Positions 37,040 through 47,700 are shown, numbered from the stretch's first letter. The stretch: DNA of 64,000 nucleotides from Microvirga terricola (GCF_011777495.1 NZ_JAATJS010000003.1:372001-436000); one strand, 5' to 3'. Notes: generated from the sequence alone by a model not told the origin. Numbers and translations are program-made.

Positions 37040-38671
37040 TTACGCGAGAGCGAATGTCTTGGTGCCTGGAATTGCGTCGATGAGTTCGCGCGTGTAGTCG
37101 CTGCCGGGGCGCAGGAAGACGTCCTCGACCGTCCCGCTGTCGACCTGCCGCCCGTCGTGCAGAACGGAGACCGTGTCCGCGATCTGCCGGACAACAGCGA
37201 GATCGTGCGAGATGAACAGGTAGGTCAGGCCCAGCTTCTGCTGGAGTTCGTCGAGAAGCCCAAGGATCTGGGCCTGGACTGTGACGTCGAGCGCGGAAAC
37301 TGCCTCGTCCAGAACAAGAACCTGCGGATCGAGAACGAGCGCGCGCGCAATCGCCACGCGTTGTCTCTGGCCACCCGAAAGGGCGCGAGGTTTTCTCGTC
37401 AGTGTCGATTCCGGAAGGCCGACCCGCTCAAGAATGTCGTGCACCTTCCTCGTCCGATCTTCTCGCGCGATGCGCCCGAAATTGAGGAGTGGCTCCTCGA
37501 TGATCTGAAAAATGCTTTGCAGCGGGTCTAGTGAGCCGAAAGGGTTTTGATAGACGAGCTGGATTTTTCGGCGGAACTGGCGCAGGTTTTCGCCACGCAA
37601 GGCCGTCACGTCGGCTCCATCGACGACGATGCGCCCCGATGTCGGTTTCTGGAACGCGACGACATTGCGCGCCGTCGTCGTCTTGCCGGAGCCGGATTCA
37701 CCGACGATGGCGTGCGTGGTTCCCTTGCGTACTCTGAACGACACGCCATCGACCGCCCTGAACGTCTCGCGACCGTTCTTTACGGGAAAATCTTGGACAA
37801 GGTTTTCGACGACGATGGCGTATTCGTCGCTGCCCGTGTTCGCTTTGGAAACACGCTGTGGCTTGGCCAGTGAAGGCGCATCGGCCAGAAGCTTGCGCGT
37901 ATAGGGGCTGCGCGGGGCGGAAAGCACCTCGGCGGTTGGCCCTCGCTCCTGAATGCGTCCGCCTTGCAGGACCACAAGGTGATTAGCCCGGTCGGCTGCG
38001 ACGCCAAGGTCGTGGGTCACGAGCAGAACGGCGGTGTTGAACTCGCGACGAAGATCGTCGATGAGGTCGAGAATGCGTTTCTGCACCGTCACGTCTAGGG
38101 CGCTCGTCGGCTCGTCGGCGATGATGAGGGCAGGTTCGAGCGCAATTGCGATGGCGATCAGAACGCGCTGACGCATGCCGCCCGACAATTCGTGCGGATA
38201 TTGCCGAGCCCGCAGTTCCGGATGCGAGAGGCCGACGCGTGCCAGCAGCTCAGTGACACGCGCCTCGATAGCCTTTTTGTCGCCGCGACCATGAATCTTC
38301 AGGATTTCACCGACCTGCTCGCCAATAGTCTTGACCGGGTTGAGCGAGCTTGTCGGGTCCTGCGGGATCAGGCTGATTTTGCTGCCGCGGATCGTATCGA
38401 GCTGCTTTTGCGACCATTTGGAGATGTCGGTGCCGTTCAGGCGAATGGCGCCGGATTCGAGACGACCATTCTCGGCGAGAAGTCCTATGACCGCTTGCGC
38501 GGTCGTGGTCTTACCGGAACCGGATTCGCCAACGAGCGCCACAACCTCACCGGGGCGCACGGCGAAAGAGACGCCGTGGACGACGGAGTGAAAAGCATCC
38601 TGGTCCTTGTAGGCGATGACGAGGTTGTCGATTTCCAGAACCGGCCTGTCCATTGCTTTCGCGGCGGTCAT
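37040..38671 (-). CDS. Oligopeptide-type ABC transporter, fused twin ATPase
   Basis: A 543-residue protein with two ATPase domains (DppD-DppF-like fusion). Each has Walker A GESGSGKTTTA, a signature (LSGGMRQRV and LSGGQRQRV) and Walker B ([13 protein letters not shown] and VLVLDEAVSALD). The ATG at 38671 overlaps the stop codon of the preceding permease (ATGA), so it is translationally coupled. An upstream in-frame start is possible but less likely. It energises the two permeases in this operon. Confidence 0.93.
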   Translation of the reverse strand: MTAAKAMDRPVLEIDNLVIAYKDQDAFHSVVHGVSFAVRPGEVVALVGESGSGKTTTAQAVIGLLAENGRLESGAIRLNGTDISKWSQKQLDTIRGSKISLIPQDPTSSLNPVKTIGEQVGEILKIHGRGDKKAIEARVTELLARVGLSHPELRARQYPHELSGGMRQRVLIAIAIALEPALIIADEPTSALDVTVQKRILDLIDDLRREFNTAVLLVTHDLGVAADRANHLVVLQGGRIQERGPTAEVLSAPRSPYTRKLLADAPSLAKPQRVSKANTGSDEYAIVVENLVQDFPVKNGRETFRAVDGVSFRVRKGTTHAIVGESGSGKTTTARNVVAFQKPTSGRIVVDGADVTALRGENLRQFRRKIQLVYQNPFGSLDPLQSIFQIIEEPLLNFGRIAREDRTRKVHDILERVGLPESTLTRKPRALSGGQRQRVAIARALVLDPQVLVLDEAVSALDVTVQAQILGLLDELQQKLGLTYLFISHDLAVVRQIADTVSVLHDGRQVDSGTVEDVFLRPGSDYTRELIDAIPGTKTFALA

Positions 38672-39555
38672 GGGCGCGCCTTTCCGAGGGATTGGCTGAT
38701 GCGGTTTGCGGCCAGCACGACAAGGATCACGACGATGCCGGGCGCGGCGGTGAGCCACCAGGCGCGGGCGATGTAGTTGCGCCCCTCCGCGATCAGCAGA
38801 CCCCATTCGGGAGTGGGCGGCGGCGCGCCATAGCCGAGAAAGCCGAGGGTCGAGATGGTGAGGATGGCAAAGCCGAACTGCAATGCGGCGAGCGCGATGA
38901 CGGATGTGAGGGAATTGGGCAGGATGTGACGCCACAGGACGCTGGCGAAGGTGCCGCCGCTGCCGAAGCCCGCTTCGACGTAGTCGCTTTGGCGCACGCG
39001 TATGACTTCCGACCGGGCGAGGCGCGCAAACCGCGCGATGGAGGTGATGCCGACCGCAATCGCCGCGTTGATCGTGCCGAAGCCGAGCAGGACGATGATG
39101 CTCAGCGACAGAAAGAGATTGGGGATGGAGAGGAGGACGTCGACGACGCGCATGATGATGTCGCCCACGGCGCCCCTGACCGAGCCCGCGATCAGCCCGA
39201 GCGCAGTCCCGATCAACAGACCGACCGCGACAGCAATGAAGGCGCCGGAGAGCGAGTGTACGGAACCGTAAACGATGCGGGCGAAGAGATCACGACCGAG
39301 CGCATCGGTGCCGAGCCAATGGTCGGCACTCGGCGCGCGAAGCTGCGCTCCGGCGACACCGACTGTGCTGCTCTGGCTTGTGAAAAACTCCGGCGCGATG
39401 GCCCAGAGGGTGACGATGCCGATGATGGACCAGGCGAGCACCAACCCCGGTTGAACGCGTCTGAGATGGCGCAAGACAAGAGACAGCGAGACCTTGGACA
39501 GGAAGCCGTTATTCGCTTGCAGAAGAGGCTGATTGGTCGTGTGAGCACTGGTCAT
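38668..39555 (-). CDS. ABC transporter permease (DppC-like)
   Basis: A 295-residue inner-membrane permease with about six transmembrane segments. The DppC-type landmarks are present: HWLGTDALGRDLFARIVYGSVHSL, and the EAA loop REFIRVRQ-like sequence ARLARSEVIRVRQSDYVEAGFG. It overlaps the neighbouring permease and the ATPase by four bases each (ATGA). It forms the channel with the DppB-like permease. Confidence 0.93.
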   Translation of the reverse strand: MTSAHTTNQPLLQANNGFLSKVSLSLVLRHLRRVQPGLVLAWSIIGIVTLWAIAPEFFTSQSSTVGVAGAQLRAPSADHWLGTDALGRDLFARIVYGSVHSLSGAFIAVAVGLLIGTALGLIAGSVRGAVGDIIMRVVDVLLSIPNLFLSLSIIVLLGFGTINAAIAVGITSIARFARLARSEVIRVRQSDYVEAGFGSGGTFASVLWRHILPNSLTSVIALAALQFGFAILTISTLGFLGYGAPPPTPEWGLLIAEGRNYIARAWWLTAAPGIVVILVVLAANRISQSLGKARP

Positions 39556-40508
39556 GCGGTGGCCTCTTTCTTGATCCGGAGGCGCGGATCGAACACGGGG
39601 TAGAGCAGATCCACGGCAAGGTTGATGACGACGAAGGCGGCGGCGGAGAAGACAACGATGGCCTGGAGGACGGCGATGTCCTGGTTGTTCACGGCCTGCT
39701 GCGTGACGCTGCCGATGCCGTTTAGTCCGAAGACCGCCTCGGTGACGACCGCGCCGGCGAGCAACTCACCAAAGAGGATGCCCGCGATGGTCAACGTCGG
39801 CAGCAGAGCGTTCTTGGTGACGTGCCTCCACAGTACCCAGTTGCGCGAGGCTCCCTTGGCGCGCGCTACGGCGATGAAGGGCTCGGTCAGCACATGGTCG
39901 ATGTTGCGCATCAGCACCTGAGCAATCGGAGCCGAAATCGGGATCGCGAGCGTTGCTACCGGTAGGATCAGCGCTTCCCACTCGCCGGGGTTGATGACCG
40001 GAATGAGCCTGAGCTGAAACGAGAATATCTGGATCAGCATGATCCCGAGCCAGAACACCGGCACGGCGATGAACAATGCCGGCAGGGATTGGATGATCGA
40101 GCGGAGCCAGGAGAAGGCGATCAGCGTCGAGAGGAAAGAAATAGCGGCCGCAAGAACCGCTGCGGCCAGAAAGCCGAGCGTTGCCAGCCGCAATGTCGAG
40201 GGCAGGTTAGCAAGAAGAACGTGGCTGACCGGAACGCCCGCCTGCACCGAGTATCCAAAGTTCCCGGTGAGGAAATTGAGGATGGAATGGGCGTATTGGG
40301 TCCAGGCCGGGACATCGACGGCATAGGACGCGCGGATATCGGCGATCTGCTCAGGCCCGAGGCCGAGTTCCGGGTTCAGGAACTTGATGAGGATCGCATC
40401 GCCGGGCAGCGATTGCAGGAGAATGAACGAGATGGTGAAGGCGGCCCATAGCACGATCAACGCCTGTCCGATCCGGCCAATCAGATATCTCGACATGGAA
40501 GGTTCCAT
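39552..40508 (-). CDS. ABC transporter permease (DppB-like)
   Basis: A 318-residue permease with about six transmembrane segments. The start MSRYLIGRIGQALIVLWAAFTISFILLQSLPGDAI is typical of DppB/OppB, and the EAA loop AVARAKGASRNWVLWRHVTKNALLPTLT is intact. The true start may be the second Met (40496). It lies 60 bp after the binding-protein gene. Confidence 0.93.
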   Translation of the reverse strand: MEPSMSRYLIGRIGQALIVLWAAFTISFILLQSLPGDAILIKFLNPELGLGPEQIADIRASYAVDVPAWTQYAHSILNFLTGNFGYSVQAGVPVSHVLLANLPSTLRLATLGFLAAAVLAAAISFLSTLIAFSWLRSIIQSLPALFIAVPVFWLGIMLIQIFSFQLRLIPVINPGEWEALILPVATLAIPISAPIAQVLMRNIDHVLTEPFIAVARAKGASRNWVLWRHVTKNALLPTLTIAGILFGELLAGAVVTEAVFGLNGIGSVTQQAVNNQDIAVLQAIVVFSAAAFVVINLAVDLLYPVFDPRLRIKKEATA

Positions 40509-40570
40509 TCAGAAAGCGACGGGTCCGCGAAGGCCGCCCGGACGGCAGATGCAATCCGAGCGATTGATGC

Positions 40571-42226
40571 TCAGCGCGGCGCGAGCCATACGTTGTAGAA
40601 ACTGGGGCGTCCGACCGCCTCGAAGCCGACGCCCCTGACATAAGGAGCGGCGGCAAAGGCCTGCGGCTCTTCGAAGATCGGAATGGCGTAGGCTTGGTCG
40701 ACGACGTAGTTCTGGACGTCGCCGACGATGGCGAGGCGCTTCTCCTTGTTGGGCTCGGAGGCCAGCCCGTCGAGCAGCGCGTTCAGCTTATCGTCGACGA
40801 AAGACTTGACCTTGTCGCTGTTGCCGCCCTTCTGCAGCAGCACGTTGCGGTTGGTCGGGTAAAAGTGGCTCTTGATCACGTCCGGGTCCGCGCGTCCGAC
40901 CATGCCTGGTGCGACGGCGGTCTTGAGCGGGTCGAGACTGTCCAGCGTCTTGCTGCCGGCATCGCCCACAAGCACGTTCAGCTTCACGCCGACCTTGCCC
41001 CATTGCTGGGCGACGAGTTGCAGCGTCTCCTTGTTCTGCGGCTGCGGCGGAGATTCATAGGCCGTCAACACGAGTTGCTGACCATCTTTCTGACGGACGC
41101 CGTTCGCGCCCACGGTCCAACCGGCTTCATCGAGCAGCGCCTTGGCCTTGTTGAGACCGTAGGTCAGCTTCGGAGAGATGTCGACATAGCCCTGCGCCGT
41201 TTTGGCAATGATGGATGTCGCCTTCGGATAGTTCGCAGAGAACAGCGTCGAGATGATCTCGCTGGAATTGGTGGCGTGCAGCAGGGCGCGACGGACGCGG
41301 ACATCCGCAACCAGCGGATTATCGGGCCGGAACACGACGCTGTTGTTGACGCCGCGCGTCGAAGGCGCGTGGATCTTGTACTTCTGCGCCTCGACCTGCT
41401 TCTCGTCATAAGCCTGGATCTGGCGGATATAGTCCGCCTGTCCGGCAAGCAGCGCGCCGATGCGCACGCTGTCTTCCGGCGTGATGATGAGCTTGATCCC
41501 GTCGAGATAAGCGCGGCCCTGGTGCTCCAGCTTCGCCGGTCCCCAATTGTAGTCCTTGCGGGCGGTCAGCGTAAGTTCGCGGCCGATCTTCTCGCTCGCG
41601 ACGACGAACGGGCCGGACCCGATGATCTTTGTCGCGTCGCCGAGTTCGTCATAAGGCAGCGTCAGTGTGGCGAGCGAGACGAGGCCGGAGCCGATCACTG
41701 ATGTGCCTTGCAGGAAGCCGGGGGAAGGTTTCTTGAAAGTGAACTTCACCGTGTGGGCATCGATGACTTCGCTGCGGTCGTAATTGTTGATCACTTCCGA
41801 GACCGGAAGTTTCAGCGCTTTGTTGCCGAGGCCGAAGGTGTCGTAGTTCTTCGCCACCGCATTCGCGTCGAGCGGCGTGCCATCGGAGAAGGTGACGCCG
41901 GGGCGGATCTTGAACGTGTATTCGGTCGCATCCGCATTGATGGACCAGGACTCGGCGATCCAGGGCTCGATCTCCAGCGTCTCGGGATTCTGGTAGGTCA
42001 GCTTGTCGGTGATCTGGTTGAGGATGCCGCCATTCGGATAGAAGCCGCCCGCCGGTGGATAGAGGTTCGTGTGAGCCTGTTGCTCGAGATAAACCAGCGT
42101 GCCGCCCGTGACCGGCTTGTCGGGCTGGCCAGCAGCCAGAGCTGCGCTCCACAGGCCCACGAGGAGCGATGCGGTCGTCAGGGCAGCAAGGCTGGATTTC
42201 GGTTTGAAGCGGGGAGCGAGAGACAA
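40571..42226 (-). CDS. ABC transporter substrate-binding protein (KPN_01854 family)
   Basis: A 551-residue family 5 (peptide/nickel-type) periplasmic binding protein with signal peptide ending near AALAAGQ. Family marks include LTYQNPETLEIEPWIAESWSINADATEYTFKIRPGVTFSDGTPLDANAVAKNYD, and VRVRRALLHATNSSEII. It opens the seven-gene operon, with a promoter and dyad site just upstream. The family, as I recall it, is defined by Klebsiella locus KPN_01854 and linked to luciferase-like monooxygenases; the ligand is unknown. Confidence 0.92.
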   Translation of the reverse strand: MSLAPRFKPKSSLAALTTASLLVGLWSAALAAGQPDKPVTGGTLVYLEQQAHTNLYPPAGGFYPNGGILNQITDKLTYQNPETLEIEPWIAESWSINADATEYTFKIRPGVTFSDGTPLDANAVAKNYDTFGLGNKALKLPVSEVINNYDRSEVIDAHTVKFTFKKPSPGFLQGTSVIGSGLVSLATLTLPYDELGDATKIIGSGPFVVASEKIGRELTLTARKDYNWGPAKLEHQGRAYLDGIKLIITPEDSVRIGALLAGQADYIRQIQAYDEKQVEAQKYKIHAPSTRGVNNSVVFRPDNPLVADVRVRRALLHATNSSEIISTLFSANYPKATSIIAKTAQGYVDISPKLTYGLNKAKALLDEAGWTVGANGVRQKDGQQLVLTAYESPPQPQNKETLQLVAQQWGKVGVKLNVLVGDAGSKTLDSLDPLKTAVAPGMVGRADPDVIKSHFYPTNRNVLLQKGGNSDKVKSFVDDKLNALLDGLASEPNKEKRLAIVGDVQNYVVDQAYAIPIFEEPQAFAAAPYVRGVGFEAVGRPSFYNVWLAPR

Positions 42227-42276
42227 GGGTCGGTCCTTCCTTGCGAGGGGGGCGGATAACGCGATCGATGGGTGTG

Positions 42277-42305
42277 ATTATCCCGGGAATGACCGTCATC
42301 AGCAA
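42277..42305 (-). promoter_or_regulatory. Promoter of the binding-protein/monooxygenase operon
   Basis: On the minus strand TTGCTG (-35, 42300-42305), 17-bp spacer and GATAAT (-10, 42277-42282), about 50 bp upstream of the start codon. Confidence 0.6.
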
Positions 42306-42312
42306 CGAGAAT

Positions 42313-42328
42313 GTTCTTTTTTTAGAAC
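42313..42328. promoter_or_regulatory. Dyad GTTC-N8-GAAC, copy 1
   Basis: GTTCTTTTTTTAGAAC lies seven bases upstream of the -35 box of the binding-protein promoter. It is one of three related dyads (42443-42458, 42515-42530). Confidence 0.45.
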
Positions 42329-42442
42329 GCTACGGGCAGATAATGTCTTCTCAAGTGGGATGGAATCTTGGAAAATTCTTCGCACTCTCCATGGAAAGCG
42401 ACTGCGATTGGCCAATTTTTGAAAAGGAGATCCTAGGTGATT

Positions 42443-42458
42443 GTTCGTTAAATAGAAC
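42443..42458. promoter_or_regulatory. Dyad GTTC-N8-GAAC, copy 2
   Basis: GTTCGTTAAATAGAAC; flanks (TG before, G-TA after) match copy 1. Confidence 0.45.
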
Positions 42459-42507
42459 GATATTGAGTCGAGGATGAAACGTCGCTGACTCATGATGGAA
42501 GGTCCAT

Positions 42508-42541
42508 TTGACTCCTTCTTAAATTAGAACATAATGAGAAC
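42508..42541 (+). promoter_or_regulatory. imuA promoter with LexA box
   Basis: TTGACT (42508-42513), a 16-bp spacer and CATAAT (42530-42535). The sequence GAAC-N7-GAAC (42527-42541) is the complement of GTTC-N7-GTTC, the LexA box of alphaproteobacteria, and covers the -10. A third dyad, CTTCTTAAATTAGAAC (42515-42530), lies in the spacer. The imuA start codon follows 33 bp later. Confidence 0.75.
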
Positions 42542-42574
42542 ATTGATGAGAGCCGAGATGTTTGGGCAAGGTGC

Positions 42575-43327
42575 ATGCGTACCGGGCAACAGAGAATGCT
42601 TGCCGACTTACGGCATCGGATCGATCGCCTGGAACACGGGCATCGCCGTCGTGCCGCGTTGCCGTTCGGCATCGAGCCTGTCGACGGGCATCTGCCCGGC
42701 GGAGGGCTTGCTCTGGGGGCCTTGCATGAATGGATCGAGGCGGGACCTGCCGCCGAATTCGCCGGAGCAGCGACGCTCTTCGTGGCCGGGGTCGCGGCGC
42801 GCCTGAACGGGACTGTGCTGTGGTGCCTCAATCGTCGCGATCTTTTTGCGCCGGGCCTCATGAGGGCGGGGCTTCATCCCGACCGGGTGATCTATGCCGA
42901 AACGTTCCGCGAGCGCGATGTGCTGGCGGCGATGGAGGAGGGGCTGCATGAGAAGGGGCTTGCTGCCGTCATCGGCGAGGTGACGCGCCTTGGCCTGACG
43001 GCCTCGCGGCGACTTCAACTGGCCGCCGAGGCATCCGGTGTGCCAGCTTTCGTGCTGCGCCGCTGGTGGAATGTGGCGGAGAAAGAACTCGCCAGCCTGC
43101 CGAGCGCAGCGATGACGCGCTGGCGCATCTCGCCCCATTCTTCTCTTGCTCCGCCCGCGCCGGGCCTTGGCCGCGCCCGCTGGCATGTAGAGCTTCTGCG
43201 CTGTCGTGGCGGCGAACCCCATTCCTGGATTTTGGAGGCCTGCGATGAGAAGGGTCGTCTCGCTCTACCTTCCGACGTGGCCGACCGACCGGATCAGACG
43301 CCGGCTCGGCGCGCCGCTGCTGGATGA
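42575..43327 (+). CDS. imuA: Mutasome protein ImuA
   Basis: A 250-residue RecA/SulA-like protein that works with ImuB and DnaE2 in translesion synthesis. Family marks include LPGGGLALGALHEWIEAGPAAEF near residue 40 and LGLTASRRLQLAAEASGVPAFVLRR. No Walker A is evident, as is usual in ImuA. It opens the imuA-imuB-dnaE2 operon behind a LexA box. Its end overlaps imuB by 83 bases. Confidence 0.92.
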   Translation: MRTGQQRMLADLRHRIDRLEHGHRRRAALPFGIEPVDGHLPGGGLALGALHEWIEAGPAAEFAGAATLFVAGVAARLNGTVLWCLNRRDLFAPGLMRAGLHPDRVIYAETFRERDVLAAMEEGLHEKGLAAVIGEVTRLGLTASRRLQLAAEASGVPAFVLRRWWNVAEKELASLPSAAMTRWRISPHSSLAPPAPGLGRARWHVELLRCRGGEPHSWILEACDEKGRLALPSDVADRPDQTPARRAAAG

Positions 43328-44750
43328 GCCGCTCGTCACCGTCATCACGGAGGGCTCGCGCCGCCTGATCGGCGCGGCCGATCACGCCGCCCATACGCTG
43401 GGATTACGCGCGGGTCAGACCATCGCTCATGCGCAGGCCATGGTGCCGAACCTGCATATCGTCGATGCGGTACTGGCAGAGGATGAAGCGTCTCTCACCG
43501 AACTGGCGCGTTGGTGCATCGGCTATTCGCCCATCGTCGCGCCCAACCCGCCGGATGGAATCTGGATCGACATTGCCGGATCGTCCCATCTCTTCGGCGG
43601 CGAAGAAAAGCTGATTGCCCATCTCGCGCGAAGGCTGACAGGGCAAGGGATCACTGCCGTGGCCTGCGTTGCCGATGCACCGGGCGCGGCCTGGGCCATG
43701 GCGCGTTATGGCGACCAATCCATCATCCCACCGCGCTGCACGGTGGATGCCATTGCGAGCCTTCCCATCGCGGCTTTGCGCCTGCCGCATCAAACCCTCG
43801 ACGGAATGCACCGCCTCGGCATCGAGCGGATCGGCCAACTCGCCGCCATGCCGCGCGCGCCGATGGTACGTCGGTTCGGCAAGGACGTGGCGTTGCGGCT
43901 GGACCAGGCTTTCGGGCATGCCTTCGAGCCGCTCGATCCGCTGTTGCCGAAAGAGACGCCGCTTCAGCGCGTGAGTTTCGCAGAACCCGTTGGGCGGCTC
44001 GAGGATCTCGCTGCCATCGTGCAGCGTTTGGCGCAATTGCTCTGCGGTGATCTCGTCCGCGCATCGCTCGGCGTGCGGCGGCTCGATCTGATTTTCGAGC
44101 GCGTGGACCGGCAGAACATTGCGCTTCGCGTCGGCACGGCGAAAGCGACGCGGGACGCAAAGCATCTCGCCAAGCTTTTCGACGAGCGCCTGCAAACGGT
44201 CGATCCCGGTTTCGGCATCGAGGCGGCGATCCTCATCGCCAGCAAGGTCGAGCCTCTCAGCGACAAGCAGATAGAGGCCGCAAGCTTGCGAGGCGATGGC
44301 GCATCCGACGTGGATCTCAGCCGTCTCGTCGACAGGCTCGGCGCGCGACTGGGGGCGAAGCACGTTTATCGTATCGCGCCGGTCGAGAGCCGTGTGCCGG
44401 AGCGCTCCACGCAGCGCATTCCCGCGCTTGCGCCGCTCACAGGGCTCACATGGCCCGAAGGCCTGCCGCGCCCGGCGCGTCTGCTCGATCCGCCCGAGCC
44501 CGTGACCGCGACGGCGCTTCTGCCGGATCATCCGCCTGCCTTCTTCATCTGGCGACGCGTGCGCCATCGCGTAACCAAGGCGGACGGGCCGGAGCGCATC
44601 ACCGGCGAATGGTGGCTCTCGGAAAAGGAGCGCGCATCCTTGCGCGATTACTACCGGGTTGAGAACGAAGAGGGCGCGCGCTTCTGGCTCTTTCGTGATG
44701 CGCCTGCCGACGAAGGTGGCCGCTGGTGGCTGCACGGGCTTTTTGCATGA
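43245..44750 (+). CDS. imuB: Catalytically inactive Y-family polymerase ImuB
   Basis: A 501-residue Y-family polymerase homologue acting as a hub for DnaE2. The usual catalytic Asp motifs are missing: the N terminus reads [12 protein letters not shown], and the second motif is [12 protein letters not shown] rather than DE. This is the hallmark of ImuB. A helix-hairpin-helix region is seen near [28 protein letters not shown]. The ATG at 43245 has GGAGG upstream. It overlaps dnaE2 by four bases (ATGA). Confidence 0.93.
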   Translation: MRRVVSLYLPTWPTDRIRRRLGAPLLDEPLVTVITEGSRRLIGAADHAAHTLGLRAGQTIAHAQAMVPNLHIVDAVLAEDEASLTELARWCIGYSPIVAPNPPDGIWIDIAGSSHLFGGEEKLIAHLARRLTGQGITAVACVADAPGAAWAMARYGDQSIIPPRCTVDAIASLPIAALRLPHQTLDGMHRLGIERIGQLAAMPRAPMVRRFGKDVALRLDQAFGHAFEPLDPLLPKETPLQRVSFAEPVGRLEDLAAIVQRLAQLLCGDLVRASLGVRRLDLIFERVDRQNIALRVGTAKATRDAKHLAKLFDERLQTVDPGFGIEAAILIASKVEPLSDKQIEAASLRGDGASDVDLSRLVDRLGARLGAKHVYRIAPVESRVPERSTQRIPALAPLTGLTWPEGLPRPARLLDPPEPVTATALLPDHPPAFFIWRRVRHRVTKADGPERITGEWWLSEKERASLRDYYRVENEEGARFWLFRDAPADEGGRWWLHGLFA

Positions 44751-47700
44751 GCTACGCAGAGCTTCAGGTCACGACGCATTTCTCGTTCTTGCGGGGCGCT
44801 TCGAGCCCGCGCGAGTTGTTCGAGCAGGCGAAGTTTCTCGGCATTTCTGCGCTCGGCATCGTCGATCGCAATTCACTGGCCGGCATCGTGCGCGCCTACG
44901 AGGCGTCGAAGGAAACGGGTGTGCGTCTCGTGGTCGGCTGCCGGCTCGATCTCATCGATGGCACGTCGCTTCTCGTCTATCCTACCAACAAGGCTGCCTA
45001 TTCCCGCCTGTGCCGCCTGCTCAGCCTCGGCAAGAGCCGCGCGGGCAAGGGCAAATGCGCGCTGACCTGGGATGACGTGGAGGTCTGGAACGAGGGTCTT
45101 CTCGCCGTGCTTCTGAGCGATCATGCGGACGAGACGCTTGCGGCAAACTTACGTCGGCTGAAGCGCACCTTCGGCAACCGCGCCTACATGGCGCTGATCC
45201 GTCGTTTCGCTCCGGAGGAGCATGTGCGCCTCTGGCAGGTGGAGCAGGCCGCGCAAGCAGCAGGCGTGCCGAGCGTTGCGATGGGCGACATTCTCTATCA
45301 TCACCCGACACGCCGCATGTTGCAGGATGTGGTGGCCTGTATCCGCCAGGGCTGCACCATCGATGAAGCGGGCTTTCGCCTGGAGCGGCACGCGGATCGC
45401 TTCCTGAAAGATCCGACTGAAATGAAGAGGCTGTTCGAGCGCCACCCCGAGGCGGTCGCGCGGACGGGCGAGATCGTCAGGCGCTGCCAGTTTTCGATGG
45501 ACGAATTGCGCTATCAATATCCGAGCGAGACAGAACCCGGCGAGACGGCACAGGAGAAGCTGGAGCGGCTGACTTGGGAGGGCGCGAAAAACCGTTACCC
45601 CGAAGGTCTGTCCGATCAGGTCGCTGCCCAGTTGCGGCATGAATTGAATCTGATCGAGAGCCTTGAGTACGCGCCTTACTTCCTCACCGTCCATTCCATC
45701 GTGAGCTTTGCCCGCGGAGAGGGTATTCTCTGCCAGGGACGGGGGTCTGCAGCGAATTCCGCCGTCTGTTACGTTCTCGGAATCACCTCCATCGATCCCG
45801 TCCGTTCCGAACTTCTATTCGAGCGCTTCATCTCGCAGGAGCGCAACGAGCCGCCGGATATCGACGTCGATTTCGAGCACGAGCGGCGGGAGGAGGTGAT
45901 CCAATGGATCTACGACACCTATGGCCGCAATCGCGCGGCGCTCACCGCCGTGGTGAGTTGCTACCGCTCGCGCGGCGCGGTGCGAGAGGTTGGCAAGGTT
46001 CTGGGCGTGCCGGAAGACGTCACGGCGGGATTGGCCGGGCTCGTCTGGGGCTGGAGCGAGGAAGGGGTCAACGAGCGCGATGTGAAGGAACTCAACCTCA
46101 ATCTCGCCGATCCGCGCCTTCGTCTCACGCTTGAGCTGTCCCGCGACCTCATCGGCGCGCCGCGCCATCTCTCCCAGCATCCGGGCGGTTTCGTGCTGAC
46201 GCAGGATCGCCTCGACGATCTCGTGCCCATCGAGCCCGCCGCCATGGACAACCGGCAGGTGATCGAGTGGGATAAGAACGACATCGAGATCCTGCGCTTC
46301 ATGAAGGTCGATGTGCTCGGCCTCGGCATGCTCGGCTGCATGCGCCGCGCCTTCGATCTTTTGCGCGAGCATAAAGATGTTGCGCACGATCTGGCTTCCA
46401 TCCCTGAGGGCGATGAACAGACTTATGCCATGATCTGCAAGGCCGACACGCTCGGCGTGTTCCAGATCGAAAGCCGGGCGCAGATGGCGATGTTGCCCCG
46501 CATGAAGCCTAAGACATTTTACGACTTGGTCATCGAGGTCGCCATCGTCAGGCCCGGTCCCATTCAGGGCGACATGGTGCACCCCTATATCCGCCGTCGC
46601 GAGGGGCGGGAGAAAGAAGATTACCCAACACCGGAACTCGAACGAGTCTTAAAAAAGACCCTCGGCATTCCTCTATTTCAGGAACAGGCCATGCGAGTGG
46701 CCATCGAATGCGCGGGATTCACCCCCTCCGAAGCGGATCGACTGCGCCGCTCCATGGCGACTTTCAAGTTCAAGGGAGATGTGTCGAAATTTCAGGAAAA
46801 GCTGATGAGCGGCATGCTGGAGCGCAGTTACTCTCAAGAGTTTGCCGATCGCATCTTCCGGCAGCTCGAAGGCTTCGGCTCATATGGTTTTCCTGAAAGC
46901 CACGCGGCCTCTTTCGCGCTCATCGCCTATGCCTCGTCCTGGATGAAATGCCATCATCCTGATGTGTTCTGCTGCGCGCTTCTCAATGCGCAATCGATGG
47001 GCTTTTACGCTCCGGCGCAGATCGTGCGCGATGCGCGCCAGCATGGCATCGAAGTGCGCCCCGTCGATGTGAACCATTCGCGGTGGGATAGCACGCTGGA
47101 GTCGATAGGCGACAAAACGCGTTTCGCCGTGCGCCTTGGCCTGCGTCTAGTGAAGGGGCTCTCCAATGCCGATGGCGCGGCCATAGCTCTTTCGCGCGGC
47201 GATGCTCCATTCTCGTCCTTCGAGGAGTTGCAATTGCGCGCGCATGTACCTGCCGCTGCGCTCGAACGGTTGGCAGAGGCCGATGCCTTCGGGTCGCTCG
47301 GCAACAATCGTCGCGATGCGCTCTGGACGATCAAAGGCTTGAGCGATGCGCCTCTGCCGCTCTTCGTGGCGGCGGACGAGCGGGATGCACGCGTGCGTGC
47401 AGAGACCACAGAGCCAACCGTCTCTCTCACGCCCATGACATCCGGCCGGGAGGTTGTGGAGGATTACCGCTCGAAAGGAGTGACCCTGCGCCGCCATCCG
47501 CTGGCCTTCCTTCGCGAGGATCTGGCGCAGCGGCGCATGATTTATTGTGCGGATTTGAGAACCGCTCGAGACGGGCAGCGCGTGACGGTGCCGGGTCTCA
47601 TCCTCGTTCGTCAGAAGCCGGGCTCTGCCAAGGGCGTGCTGTTCATGACCATCGAGGACGAGACGGATGTGGCCAATCTCATCATCTGGCCGGCTCTGTA

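Noticed and set aside
43404-44735. 443-codon frame on the minus strand opposite imuB
   Set aside because: Shadow of a conserved gene in a clear operon; no ribosome binding site and no family.
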